A DNA stretch of 22,071 nt from NCBI GenBank assembly GCA_937877655.1, contig CALFJC010000030.1:1-22071 (forward strand), read 5' to 3'. This DNA is from an uncultured Selenomonadales bacterium. GTDB taxonomy: Bacteria; Bacillota; Negativicutes; Selenomonadales; Selenomonadaceae. The translations under genes were made by a program, and so were the position numbers. This document shows, one piece after another, positions 7,343-15,619 of the stretch. Numbering within the stretch: the first letter of the stretch is position 1; each line of letters starts with the position of its first letter. The notes under the pieces are model-generated. The model was given only the letters and a program-made list of their open reading frames with translations. It had not been told where the DNA came from and did no database searches.

Positions 7343-10300
7343 GTGTGGAAAATTTTTAAAATTCTCGGCGGCGCGTTGGCTGTTCTTGCGCTCGGCGGCG
7401 GACTCTTTGTAAATTCTCATCGAACAGAACTTATTGAAAAGGCATTGGCGACCGTCGAAGAGACCGCCTCCAAAACTCTGGGCGTTCCCGTAAAAATCGG
7501 CAACGTCGATCTCGACAAAATAAATATTTGGGAGCTCGACAAGAACAGCGATATTACAATTCATGACATTGAAATTTTCGATAAAAAATCCGAGCTCCTC
7601 GCCAAAATCGATACGGCGGAAGTCAATTTCAAATTGCTCGCTTTGCAAGATGATCCTGTTGCCGCGCTTGACGAAATTAAAATCAACGGCGCGTTGGTTA
7701 ATCTCAAAAAGCGCGAAGAAAATTCTTGGAACTTCAACGACATCAAGCTTGAAAGTAAAGGCGAATCGACTTTTGACGCGAAAATTTTTTTGGAAAACGG
7801 AACTCTCAACGCCGATTTTGACGGCAAAAATATTTCTGTCGAAGAAATTTCCGCTTCCGCCGATTGCGCCGACATGAACGCCATTGCAACCGAAATTAAA
7901 GCAAAAACTCTCGGCGCGCAGATTAATGCTTCGGGAACTTTGGGCTCCGAACAACAAATTATTAATGCCGAAGTCGACAATATTTTTTTTGAAAAAATCC
8001 TCCCCTTCCTGCCCGAAGATAAAATCCCCGACGGCGTAGAAATTTTGGGCGGCAAGGCGGAAAATACAACGCTCCATCTCCTGCGTAAAGGAGATTCTTT
8101 AAGTTATCTCGGCTCGACGGAAGTCAAGGGCGCGTCCGTCAAAGTTGAGACTACCGACGTTAAAAATATTTTCGGCAATGTGACTTTCAACGAACGTGAA
8201 ATTGTTTTGAACGGCTCGGCGACTGCCAACGGACAATTTGCTTCGGCAAGCGGGAAAATTCGCCTCGACACTGACGAAACTTTTTTTGACATCTACGCCG
8301 AATCGGATAACTTCACGCCCGCCGCAATTATCTCCGATATTGGAATTGACGGCGCGGCGGACGTTCGCGCTCATCTTGTCGGCACAGCAAAAAATCCTAT
8401 TGTTGACGCCGATATTTATTCCGACCGACTCGCTTACGAAAATTATTCCGCGCAGAATATTTCAACCAAACTCCGTTACGTCGGCGAAATGATTTATCTC
8501 AACGACACCAACGCAAATATTTTCGGCGGCAACATTGCGGGCAATGCCGAGATCAAAACTGCCGATTTAACTTTCAATGCGCACGTCAAGGCGAACGGAA
8601 TTGACGCGGCGACTTTGTGCGACTTCGCCGACCTTGATAAAATTGTTGACGGAAAAATTTCTGCGGACTTGGGAGTCAACGGCGGCGGCGATAAGCCCAT
8701 GAAAATTTACGGCAATGCAAAATCGGCGGGGCTCGACCTCGCGGAATTGCAAATTGACGAAGCGAATGCTTCTTTTTATTTTACCGAAAATAATTTGACG
8801 CTCGATTATCTCAGCGTAAATCTCCCGAATCAAGGCACGCTCGGCATTGAAGGAAAAATTATCGACTTAAACAATCTCGACTTGGATTTTTACGGCGCGC
8901 ATATTGATATGACAATCGCCCAAAAGTTCAGCGACCAACTCGACGTGAGCGGCTTGGCAGATTTCAAAGGAACAATTCACGGCGACAAAAGCAATCCCGA
9001 TGTGACTTTGAAACTTTCAGCCGTCGACCTTTCCAAAAATGATGAACATTTTGCGGGAAGACTTTTCAAGCAACCGTATGACTCGATTAGACTTTCGGCT
9101 TCGGGCAGTCTCGACGGCATTAACATTGACGATTTTGCTTTGGAAAAAGACGGCGCGTTGAAGTGGACGGTTATTGAGGGCAGTGTCGGCTTGACGGGCG
9201 AAAAAAATATTAATCTCCAACTCGATACAACTGCCGTCCGCGCAGAAGATATTGCCGCGCTCGTTGCTCCCGACCAAGAAATTACGGGCAATGTTTCAAA
9301 CACTGTCAAAATCACGGGCACAATCGACAATCCGCAAGTCGCCGGCAACATAAAATTTAATCGCGGCAGTTATCGCGGCGTTTTGCTCAGCGGTATGGAA
9401 GGCGATTATTTTTTGGAAGGAGAAATTCTCCACCTGCAAAATTTTGAGATCACTTCGCCGATGGTTGACATGATTTTGAACGGCACAATCAACAAAAATT
9501 CGCAGGTTATGGATTTTGTCGTTGAAGGCAAGGACATAAATTTGCAGAGATTCAAAAGCAAGCTCCCCGAAAAATATAATGCGGAAGGGCACGTGAAATT
9601 TGAAGGACTCATAAAGGGGACGCCCGACATTCCGATTTTTGACGGCGAACTTTCGGCTGAAGAAATTTTTTTGAACGGAGTTTCGCTTACAAATGTTTAC
9701 GGGCACATTGAAACGAACGGAGCCAATGTTTATCTTACAGATCTTCATTTCAACGACGGCGACGGCAACTGTCAAATGCAACTCAGCACAAATCTTGATA
9801 ACGAAATGATAAGCGGCGAAGTCGACCTTACCGACGGCGACATTTCAAATTTCTTTACCATTGCCGACATAAAAAATGAACTTTTCACGGGCAAGCTTAA
9901 CAGCAAAATTTTAATCGGCGGCACTCTCAGCAAATTGCGCGGCTCTTTGGAAGGAGAAATTTTGCAGGGAACTTTGGCGGGCTACGACATTCACGACATA
10001 AAAGTTGCCGTCAATCTTTTAAACAACAGCATTTTTATAAATCAGTTTGAAGGCAAGCAGGGCGACAAAGGCACAATCAATCTGCGCGGCTCGGCGGATC
10101 TTTACGGCGCGTTGGACATGACTTTGACGGCAAAAGAAATTGCGCTTGGGATTTTCAGCAACGCGGCGGGCTTGGATTTTGAAACTGTCGGCACGTCGAA
10201 TATTGATGCTAAACTCGGCGGCACAATCGACAATCCGAACGGCGAATTGAAATTGACTGCGACGGGCGGCATTAAGGGTTCAACTTTTGATCTTCTGCGC

Positions 10301-11725
10301 GGGAAATTTGTTTTGAAAGATTGGCGCGTAAATGTCGAAGAACTTATTGCGCAACGCGAACTTTCCGGCAAAACTTACGGCGCGAGTGCAAAAGGATTTG
10401 TTCCTTTGAAAGCTCTGCTTGCCAAGTCGAAAGAAAATTTGCCCGACAATGAACAGCTGAACTTGACGGTTTCACTCGACGGCGCGGATTTATCTCTTTT
10501 GCCCGTCATGAGTAAAATGATCTCTTTCGGCGTCGGCGAATTGGAAGGCTCGGTTAAAATCACGGGCACGGCGGCGCATCCGCAATTCAACGGACAAATT
10601 GCCATGAACGAAGGCTCGGTAAAAGTCAAGGGCATGAAAAGTTTGATCGAACACATAAACATTTCTACGCTTTTCAAAGGCGAACACTTCGACGTGGAAA
10701 ATTTTTCGGGCAATATTGGTTCGGGAACTTTCGCGCTGACGGGCGGCTTCAATTTCCCCGGCTTGGAGTTCAGAGATTATAATTTCGATTTCGCGGCGAA
10801 CAATCTGGACATCAACAGCGAAGTTTTCAAGGGAACTTTCAACGCGAATTTTAATTTCAGCGAGGCAACTTTCCGGCATTGGACTTTGCCGAAACTTTCT
10901 GGGCAAATTAATCTTGACAAATGCCGAATAAGTATGCCGTCCATTCCAGACTCCGACGATCCGCTTCCGAATATTCTTTTGGACGTTGAATTGAATCTCG
11001 GCGAAAAAGTTCATTTTTACAGCTCGCAACTTTACGACATGTATTTTACGGGCAACGCGCATTTCGGCGGCTCGACACTCCATCCCAAAACTTCGGGCTC
11101 GATTTACGTTAAGCGCGGCGGTACCTTGACTTATATTGAATCTGTGTTTAATATTCGGGAAGGCGAGGCGCATTTCAACCAGCTGGATTCTTTTATGCCG
11201 ACGGTACATTTCTTTGCTGAAACAAAAATCGACAGGACAAAAGTTTTCTTGATGGTTGACGGCGTGCCGAATAATATGAGATTCAAATTAAGTTCAAGCC
11301 CCGAAATGACCGAGACGGAAATTTTAAGACTCTTGACTTTGCGCGAGGCTTACTACACCGGCGACGGGAATTTGACGACGGCGGACGCTTTGACAATCGG
11401 CTTGCGAATGGCTTTGCTCGGCGACATCGAAGACGCTTTGAAAAAAACTCTCGGCATTGATCAATTTTCTGTTTCGCGAGGATCGGGCTCCATGTTTGAA
11501 CGACATACGCCCGGCGAACGCGCCATAAAAGACAAGGAAGACTACAACATTAAAATCGGAAAATACATCAACGAAAAACTTATGTTCAAATACACTCGCG
11601 GCTTCGGCAGTCACCAAGTCAATCGTTACGGCTTGCAATACGACTTCAATGACAATCTCGGTTTTACGATTGAGCGCGAGGGCAAAGATTATATCTTCAG
11701 CATTGAAGCACGATACAAATTTTAA
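7343..11725 (+). CDS. tamB: TamB (AsmA/DUF490 family) inter-membrane bridge protein
   Basis: This 1460-residue protein belongs to the TamB/AsmA-like family, which spans the periplasm as a long hydrophobic beta-groove. The family takes part in phospholipid transfer to the outer membrane and works with Omp85 proteins. An N-terminal membrane anchor (WKIFKILGGALAVLALGGG) is followed by more than a thousand residues of repetitive beta-strand sequence, with recurring phrases such as GTIDNPQVAGNIKF and GTIDNPNGELKL. The C-terminal TamB domain is clear from about residue 1250, with YVKRGGTLTYIESVFNIREG, SSPEMTETEILRLLTLRE and the end YIFSIEARYKF. I prefer the GTG at 7343, about 7 bases after AAGGGGGTG (7328-7336). 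An in-frame TTG at 7322 has no site before it and would place that signal inside the gene. Its neighbour bamA fits the known tamB-bamA pairing in diderm Firmicutes. The long antisense frames under it are composition effects. Confidence 0.92.
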   Translation: MWKIFKILGGALAVLALGGGLFVNSHRTELIEKALATVEETASKTLGVPVKIGNVDLDKINIWELDKNSDITIHDIEIFDKKSELLAKIDTAEVNFKLLALQDDPVAALDEIKINGALVNLKKREENSWNFNDIKLESKGESTFDAKIFLENGTLNADFDGKNISVEEISASADCADMNAIATEIKAKTLGAQINASGTLGSEQQIINAEVDNIFFEKILPFLPEDKIPDGVEILGGKAENTTLHLLRKGDSLSYLGSTEVKGASVKVETTDVKNIFGNVTFNEREIVLNGSATANGQFASASGKIRLDTDETFFDIYAESDNFTPAAIISDIGIDGAADVRAHLVGTAKNPIVDADIYSDRLAYENYSAQNISTKLRYVGEMIYLNDTNANIFGGNIAGNAEIKTADLTFNAHVKANGIDAATLCDFADLDKIVDGKISADLGVNGGGDKPMKIYGNAKSAGLDLAELQIDEANASFYFTENNLTLDYLSVNLPNQGTLGIEGKIIDLNNLDLDFYGAHIDMTIAQKFSDQLDVSGLADFKGTIHGDKSNPDVTLKLSAVDLSKNDEHFAGRLFKQPYDSIRLSASGSLDGINIDDFALEKDGALKWTVIEGSVGLTGEKNINLQLDTTAVRAEDIAALVAPDQEITGNVSNTVKITGTIDNPQVAGNIKFNRGSYRGVLLSGMEGDYFLEGEILHLQNFEITSPMVDMILNGTINKNSQVMDFVVEGKDINLQRFKSKLPEKYNAEGHVKFEGLIKGTPDIPIFDGELSAEEIFLNGVSLTNVYGHIETNGANVYLTDLHFNDGDGNCQMQLSTNLDNEMISGEVDLTDGDISNFFTIADIKNELFTGKLNSKILIGGTLSKLRGSLEGEILQGTLAGYDIHDIKVAVNLLNNSIFINQFEGKQGDKGTINLRGSADLYGALDMTLTAKEIALGIFSNAAGLDFETVGTSNIDAKLGGTIDNPNGELKLTATGGIKGSTFDLLRGKFVLKDWRVNVEELIAQRELSGKTYGASAKGFVPLKALLAKSKENLPDNEQLNLTVSLDGADLSLLPVMSKMISFGVGELEGSVKITGTAAHPQFNGQIAMNEGSVKVKGMKSLIEHINISTLFKGEHFDVENFSGNIGSGTFALTGGFNFPGLEFRDYNFDFAANNLDINSEVFKGTFNANFNFSEATFRHWTLPKLSGQINLDKCRISMPSIPDSDDPLPNILLDVELNLGEKVHFYSSQLYDMYFTGNAHFGGSTLHPKTSGSIYVKRGGTLTYIESVFNIREGEAHFNQLDSFMPTVHFFAETKIDRTKVFLMVDGVPNNMRFKLSSSPEMTETEILRLLTLREAYYTGDGNLTTADALTIGLRMALLGDIEDALKKTLGIDQFSVSRGSGSMFERHTPGERAIKDKEDYNIKIGKYINEKLMFKYTRGFGSHQVNRYGLQYDFNDNLGFTIEREGKDYIFSIEARYKF

Positions 11726-11801
11726 TTAGGAATTATGAATTAGGAATTAGGAATGGAGAACGCTTTTTAATTATTAATTCTTAATTCCTCATTCCTAATT
11801 G
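11725..11801. repeat. Imperfect inverted repeat of AATTAGGAAT units in the tamB-bamA gap
   Basis: Immediately after the tamB stop, 11725-11756 consists of AATTAGGAAT-type units. From 11768 to 11801 the reverse-complement units follow (TAATTCCTCATTCCTAATT), so the gap can fold into a long AT-rich imperfect hairpin with a short centre (AGAACGCTT). The right arm is the second copy of the 34-base repeat found before tamB at 7291-7324. It could be a weak terminator or attenuator, or a miniature mobile repeat. No promoter is evident in it. Confidence 0.7.
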
Positions 11802-11804
11802 CAA

Positions 11805-11813
11805 AAAGGGAGG
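11805..11813 (+). promoter_or_regulatory. Ribosome binding site fixing the TTG start of bamA
   Basis: AAAGGGAGG lies 8 bases before TTG at 11822. There is no ATG or GTG in a suitable place, and the TTG is followed at once by a basic signal-peptide start, so this site decides the start codon. Confidence 0.8.
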
Positions 11814-11821
11814 ATTTATTT

Positions 11822-13960
11822 TTGAAAGCCAAAAAATTTTTGCGAAGAAGGCGAAAGGCATTAATGGCGGCGGCTTTGACTTTGCCTTTTATATTCGGCT
11901 TTGCATCGGGCGAGGCGGCTCCCATGGTTGATCAACCTTTTGAAAACTCTGTCGAAGAACCTTCGGAAGAGATTATCGAGATTGAACCGACTGTTGAAAC
12001 TCCAAAAGCTGAACCGAAGGTTGAAACTCAAAAGGTTGAACAGACAACCGAAACTCCAAAAGCTGAACCGACGACTGAAACTCAAAAAGTTGAACCGACC
12101 GTTGAAACTCAAAAGGTTGAACAGACAACCGAAACTCCGAAAGTTGAGCCAACCGTTGAAACTCAAAAGGTTGAACAGACAACCGAAACTCAAAAAGTTG
12201 AACCAACTGCTGAAACTCCGAAAAATGAAACTCCGCCCGCCGAAACATCTTCGCCGTTGCCGGAACCTTATCTTTCGCGAGTCGACGAGCAGATTTTTGA
12301 CTACTTCAAACAATTTGAGGGCAAAACGATTGTCGACATTGAATTTGAAGGCGCGAGCCAAGATACTCTTCCGACAGTCAAGGCGGCAGTGATTGAACAC
12401 ATAGGAGATACTTTCAATGCGACGGCGGCTCTTCGTGACAGAAATGCTTTGATGAATACGGGCTATTTCTACGAGGCTTATCAAACTTTCGAGGTTATTC
12501 CCGAAGGCGTCGTTATAACTTTTCATGTTCTGGAAAATCCTGTCCTGCAAAAAGTAGTTTTCAGCGGCAACACGATTTATGATGACGATGAACTTCAAGA
12601 CATGTTGACTGTCAGACGCGGCTACATTTTGAACAGCAATTTGCTCCACGACAGCATTTCCAAAATTCAAGAGGATTATCATGACGAAGGCTTCATCCTC
12701 ATGAAAATAACCGACATGAACATTGACAAGGAAGGAATTTTGACATTAAAAATTAACGAAGGAATTTTGGAAGGTTACGCTGTCAAAGGCAACAAAAAGA
12801 CTAAGGACAAAGTTATTTTGCGCGAAATGCGGCAGGAAGTCGGTACGCCGTTTAATGCGAAATTGGCTCGGCGTTCAATGCAGAGAGTTTACAACTTGGG
12901 CTTTTTTGAAGATGTCAATATCAAAATGAATCCCGGCGTTGAGCCGAATGCGATTGTTATGGAGATTGATGTCAAAGAAAAACGCACGGGCACTTTCGGT
13001 ATCGGCGCGGGCTATTCCACTGCCGACGGAATTATAGGCATGGTAAGTGTCAGTGACACGAACTTTCACGGCAGAGGCGATTTGATAGCAATCATGTATG
13101 AAAAAAGCGGCGACGAGACAGACGCGCACGGTTACACTTTTACTTATCGACACCCTTGGCTTGATCACAGAGAAACTGCTGTCCGTTTTCAAGTTTATAA
13201 CAGAACTTATGCTTATAACGATTATGATACTCGCGGACATTTCAAGGAAGAATATATGCGCAAGTACAGCGGCGGCGAATTTACCTTCAGCCGTCCGGTA
13301 AGTGAGTACTCAACGAATTTTATAACTCTTCGTCACCGCAAAGATCATTACGTCCGACACGTCTCAAGCGGAAATGTGGGCAATCGCAGTACTTCGGATT
13401 ATTCAAAATGGCGACATGATAATTTCGGCGTAACGCGCAGTGTTATTCTCGAACACGTCACGGATACCCGCGATAACATTTACAGCCCGTCTGAAGGAAA
13501 CAAAGTTGATCTCACGTTGGAGGTTGGCGGACTTCTCGGCGGCGACTTCGATTTTCAAAAGGCGTCGATTGAACATCAACTTTATCTGAAAGCGGGCGAT
13601 CATTCGCAGGTTTGGGCATTGCGCGGCATGTACGGTTACGGGCACGGCGACATGACGGAGTTTAACCAATTCCGACTCGGCGGACAGGGAAGCCTGCGCG
13701 GCTATCGTGACGACCAATTTCGCGGCGACAGAATGATTTTGGGCACTTTGGAATATCGTTTTCCGCTTGCAAAAAAAATTCAAGGCGCGCTTTTCACAGA
13801 TTGGGGCGGCGCATGGGATACGGGCTTGAGACCAAAAGACGTTAAAGGCAGTGTCGGCTTTGGCATTGCGCTTAATACTCCTTTCGGACCTTTGCGCTTG
13901 GATTACGGGCGCGGCTCGCAAGGCGGCAGATTCCATTTTGCGGTTGGAACTTCTTTCTGA
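11822..13960 (+). CDS. bamA: BamA/Omp85 outer-membrane protein assembly factor with N-terminal 9-residue repeats
   Basis: This 712-residue Omp85 protein inserts barrel proteins into the outer membrane. Residues 1 to about 31 are a signal peptide (KAKKFLRRRRKALMAAALTL, likely cut near GEA-AP). Residues 60-131 are eight perfect-length copies of a nine-residue unit T(P/Q)K(A/V)E(P/Q)T(T/V)E, encoded by a 27-base tandem repeat at 11999-12214. A Pro-rich spacer follows. Residues about 154-390 hold three POTRA domains, beginning TIVDIEFEGAS, VLQKVVFSGNTI and LEGYAVKGNKKT; E. coli BamA has five. The 16-strand barrel runs from about 390 to the final TSF, with the lid-loop motif LRGY at 625-628 and a terminal Phe. 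It is the last gene of the envelope cluster. OmpH/Skp and lipid A genes, often next in related genomes, are absent downstream. Autotransporter-assembly TamA is an alternative name for such short-POTRA proteins beside tamB, but BamA is the more likely role. Confidence 0.9.
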   Translation: MKAKKFLRRRRKALMAAALTLPFIFGFASGEAAPMVDQPFENSVEEPSEEIIEIEPTVETPKAEPKVETQKVEQTTETPKAEPTTETQKVEPTVETQKVEQTTETPKVEPTVETQKVEQTTETQKVEPTAETPKNETPPAETSSPLPEPYLSRVDEQIFDYFKQFEGKTIVDIEFEGASQDTLPTVKAAVIEHIGDTFNATAALRDRNALMNTGYFYEAYQTFEVIPEGVVITFHVLENPVLQKVVFSGNTIYDDDELQDMLTVRRGYILNSNLLHDSISKIQEDYHDEGFILMKITDMNIDKEGILTLKINEGILEGYAVKGNKKTKDKVILREMRQEVGTPFNAKLARRSMQRVYNLGFFEDVNIKMNPGVEPNAIVMEIDVKEKRTGTFGIGAGYSTADGIIGMVSVSDTNFHGRGDLIAIMYEKSGDETDAHGYTFTYRHPWLDHRETAVRFQVYNRTYAYNDYDTRGHFKEEYMRKYSGGEFTFSRPVSEYSTNFITLRHRKDHYVRHVSSGNVGNRSTSDYSKWRHDNFGVTRSVILEHVTDTRDNIYSPSEGNKVDLTLEVGGLLGGDFDFQKASIEHQLYLKAGDHSQVWALRGMYGYGHGDMTEFNQFRLGGQGSLRGYRDDQFRGDRMILGTLEYRFPLAKKIQGALFTDWGGAWDTGLRPKDVKGSVGFGIALNTPFGPLRLDYGRGSQGGRFHFAVGTSF
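11999..12214 (+). repeat. 27-base tandem repeat (8 copies) inside bamA
   Basis: Eight in-frame units of 27 bases encode a Lys/Glu/Thr-rich linker. Blocks of exact DNA identity recur: the string beginning GTTGAAACTCAAAAGGTTGA occurs at 12020, 12101 and 12155, spacings that are multiples of 27. This suggests recent unit expansion and possible length variation between strains. Confidence 0.9.
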
Positions 13961-13961
13961 T

Positions 13962-14040
13962 AAGGGACAACGGGCAAAGGAAAAGGGAAAAGAGTTTTAA
14001 AACTTCTCCCTTCTCCCATCTCCCTTGTCCCTTTTTGTTT
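13962..14040 (+). terminator. Long imperfect Rho-independent terminator after bamA
   Basis: Two purine-rich and pyrimidine-rich arms (AAGGGACAA... and ...TTGTCCCTT) meet at a central TTTTAAAA around 13995-14002. They form an imperfect stem of roughly 35 bp starting one base after the bamA stop, followed by CCCTTTTTGTTT. It would end the envelope cluster transcript. Confidence 0.75.
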
Positions 14041-14062
14041 TATGTATTCATTGATATAATAT

Positions 14063-14091
14063 TTGACAGTTTATCTTACGTTAAATATAAT
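14063..14091 (+). promoter_or_regulatory. Consensus sigma-A promoter of the symporter gene
   Basis: TTGACA at 14063-14068 and TATAAT at 14086-14091 are both perfect consensus hexamers with the ideal 17-base spacer. Transcription would begin near 14098, giving a leader of about 46 bases. No operator palindrome is evident across it. Confidence 0.85.
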
Positions 14092-14143
14092 TTATGCGTC
14101 GAAAACTTTTTTCATTTGAAATTTGCAGGAGGGATTTTTTTTC

Positions 14144-15523
14144 ATGGATTTATCGCAACTCTTAACCGATGTAAACGATTTTGTATGGGGTCCGATAATG
14201 CTGGCGTTTTTGGTCGGCACGGGCATTTTTTTAACAGTTCGATTGAAATTTTTGCCGTGGATCAATCTCTGGTACGCGATAAAAATGATCATGTTGCACA
14301 AGACGGAGAATAAAGGCGACTTGTCGCCGTTTCAATCGCTCATGACGGCTTTGTCCGCGACGGTCGGCACAGGTAATATCGTCGGCGTAGCAACGGCAAT
14401 GGTGCTCGGCGGCCCCGGCGCGATTATCTGGATGTGGATAAGTGCGGCGTTCGGGCTCTCGACAAAATACGCCGAATCGGTTCTTGCCGTCAAATATCGC
14501 GAAACAAATTCCGTCGGAGAAATGGCGGGCGGTCCCATGTACGCCATGAAAAACGGTATCGGCGGCGCGTTCGGAAAATTTATGGCGGCGGCTTTTGCAT
14601 TCTTCGCAGTTTGCTCCTCGTTCGGTATCGGAAATATGACGCAGGCGAATTCTATCAGCTCGGCGTTCAGTTCTCTCGGCGTATCAACCGAAGTCACGGG
14701 CATTATTCTTGTTGTTTGTTCGCTGGCGGTTTTGATTCGCGGCGTTCATTCAATCGGAAAAGTTTCAAGTTTTATCGTTCCGAGTATGGCATTTTTCTAC
14801 ATTTTGTTCACCGTGATAATCATTGTTAAAAATTTTGAAAATGTTCCCGGCGGGCTCGCGATTATGTTCCAAATGGCTTTCTCGACGGAAGCGGTTGCGG
14901 GCGGCGTCGGCGGCTCGATTGTCGCAAGCATGTTGACTGCAATGCGTTGGGGCGTGGCTCGCGGCGTTTTCTCCAACGAAGCGGGCTTGGGCTCGGCTCC
15001 CATTGCGGCGGCGGCGGCAAGAACAGATCACGCCTCGCGTCAAGGTTACGTCAACATGACGGGAACTTTTTTCGACACAATGATTATCTGTTTCTTGACG
15101 GGTTTGGTTATCGCAAGTTCGGGCGTGCTCGGCACGATTGATCCCGAAACGGGAAAAATAATTTCCGGCGCGCCGCTGACGATTTTGGCTTTCAGCACGG
15201 TTTACGGCGAAGGCGCAAAATATATCGTTTCCGTTGCCCTCGCTTTGTTCGCCTACTCGACGATTCTCGGCTGGGAATATTACGGCGAAAAATCTTTGGA
15301 GTATCTCGTCAAAGCTCGCCCCGTGATTATCGGTTACAGAATTATTTTCAGTCTGATAACTTTTATCGGCGCGACGCAGACGCTTGACGTTGTTTGGAAT
15401 TTTTCCGACACAATGAACGGCTTGATGGCGATTCCGAATTTGATTTGCCTTGTGATTCTCAACAAAGACATTGCCAACGAGTGCTTCGATTATCAAAAGA
15501 ATTTCATAGCCAAAGGAAAATAA
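14144..15523 (+). CDS. Sodium:alanine/glycine symporter (AGCS family)
   Basis: This 459-residue inner-membrane protein belongs to the amino acid:cation symporter family (TC 2.A.25), importing alanine or glycine with sodium or protons. Family signatures are ATVGTGNIVGVATAMVLGGP (about residue 72 on), WISAAFGLSTKYAESVLAVKYR, GGPMYAM and RGVFSNEAGLGSAPIAAAAA. About ten to eleven hydrophobic segments are spread along its length, as usual for the family. I chose the ATG at 14144, 10 bases after AGGAGGG (14127-14133); the in-frame TTG at 14123 would contain that site. It has its own consensus promoter and terminator, so it is a single-gene unit unrelated to the flanking envelope cluster and glycosyltransferase. 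The substrate cannot be told apart (alanine, glycine, or a D-form) from sequence alone. Length is normal and no key segment is missing. Confidence 0.93.
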   Translation: MDLSQLLTDVNDFVWGPIMLAFLVGTGIFLTVRLKFLPWINLWYAIKMIMLHKTENKGDLSPFQSLMTALSATVGTGNIVGVATAMVLGGPGAIIWMWISAAFGLSTKYAESVLAVKYRETNSVGEMAGGPMYAMKNGIGGAFGKFMAAAFAFFAVCSSFGIGNMTQANSISSAFSSLGVSTEVTGIILVVCSLAVLIRGVHSIGKVSSFIVPSMAFFYILFTVIIIVKNFENVPGGLAIMFQMAFSTEAVAGGVGGSIVASMLTAMRWGVARGVFSNEAGLGSAPIAAAAARTDHASRQGYVNMTGTFFDTMIICFLTGLVIASSGVLGTIDPETGKIISGAPLTILAFSTVYGEGAKYIVSVALALFAYSTILGWEYYGEKSLEYLVKARPVIIGYRIIFSLITFIGATQTLDVVWNFSDTMNGLMAIPNLICLVILNKDIANECFDYQKNFIAKGK

Positions 15524-15532
15524 ATTCATTTA

Positions 15533-15573
15533 AATTTTTCCGCAGTCTGCGCGGCTGTGGAAATTTTTTTTTG
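15533..15573 (+). terminator. Rho-independent terminator after the symporter gene
   Basis: CCGCAG (15540-15545) pairs with CTGTGG (15555-15560) through one G-U pair. The stem extends by A/T pairs on the outside and is followed by a run of nine T from 15564. It begins shortly after the symporter stop and separates it from the glycosyltransferase gene. Confidence 0.72.
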
Positions 15574-15602
15574 TCTGCAGTAAAATGTTCAAAAACTTTT
15601 GG

Positions 15603-15610
15603 AAAGGCGG
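15603..15610 (+). promoter_or_regulatory. Ribosome binding site for the TTG start of the giant glycosyltransferase
   Basis: AAAGGCGG lies 9 bases before TTG at 15620. The frame is open from TTG 15599, but that codon sits before this site and has none of its own, so 15620 is favoured. A possible -10 box (TAAAAT, 15581-15586) lacks a convincing -35 partner. Confidence 0.55.
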
Positions 15611-15619
15611 TTAAAAATT

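Noticed and set aside
11999..12214. CRISPR-like array from regularly spaced repeats
   Set aside because: The repeats are contiguous 27-base units in frame with bamA, with no unique spacers and no cas genes nearby.
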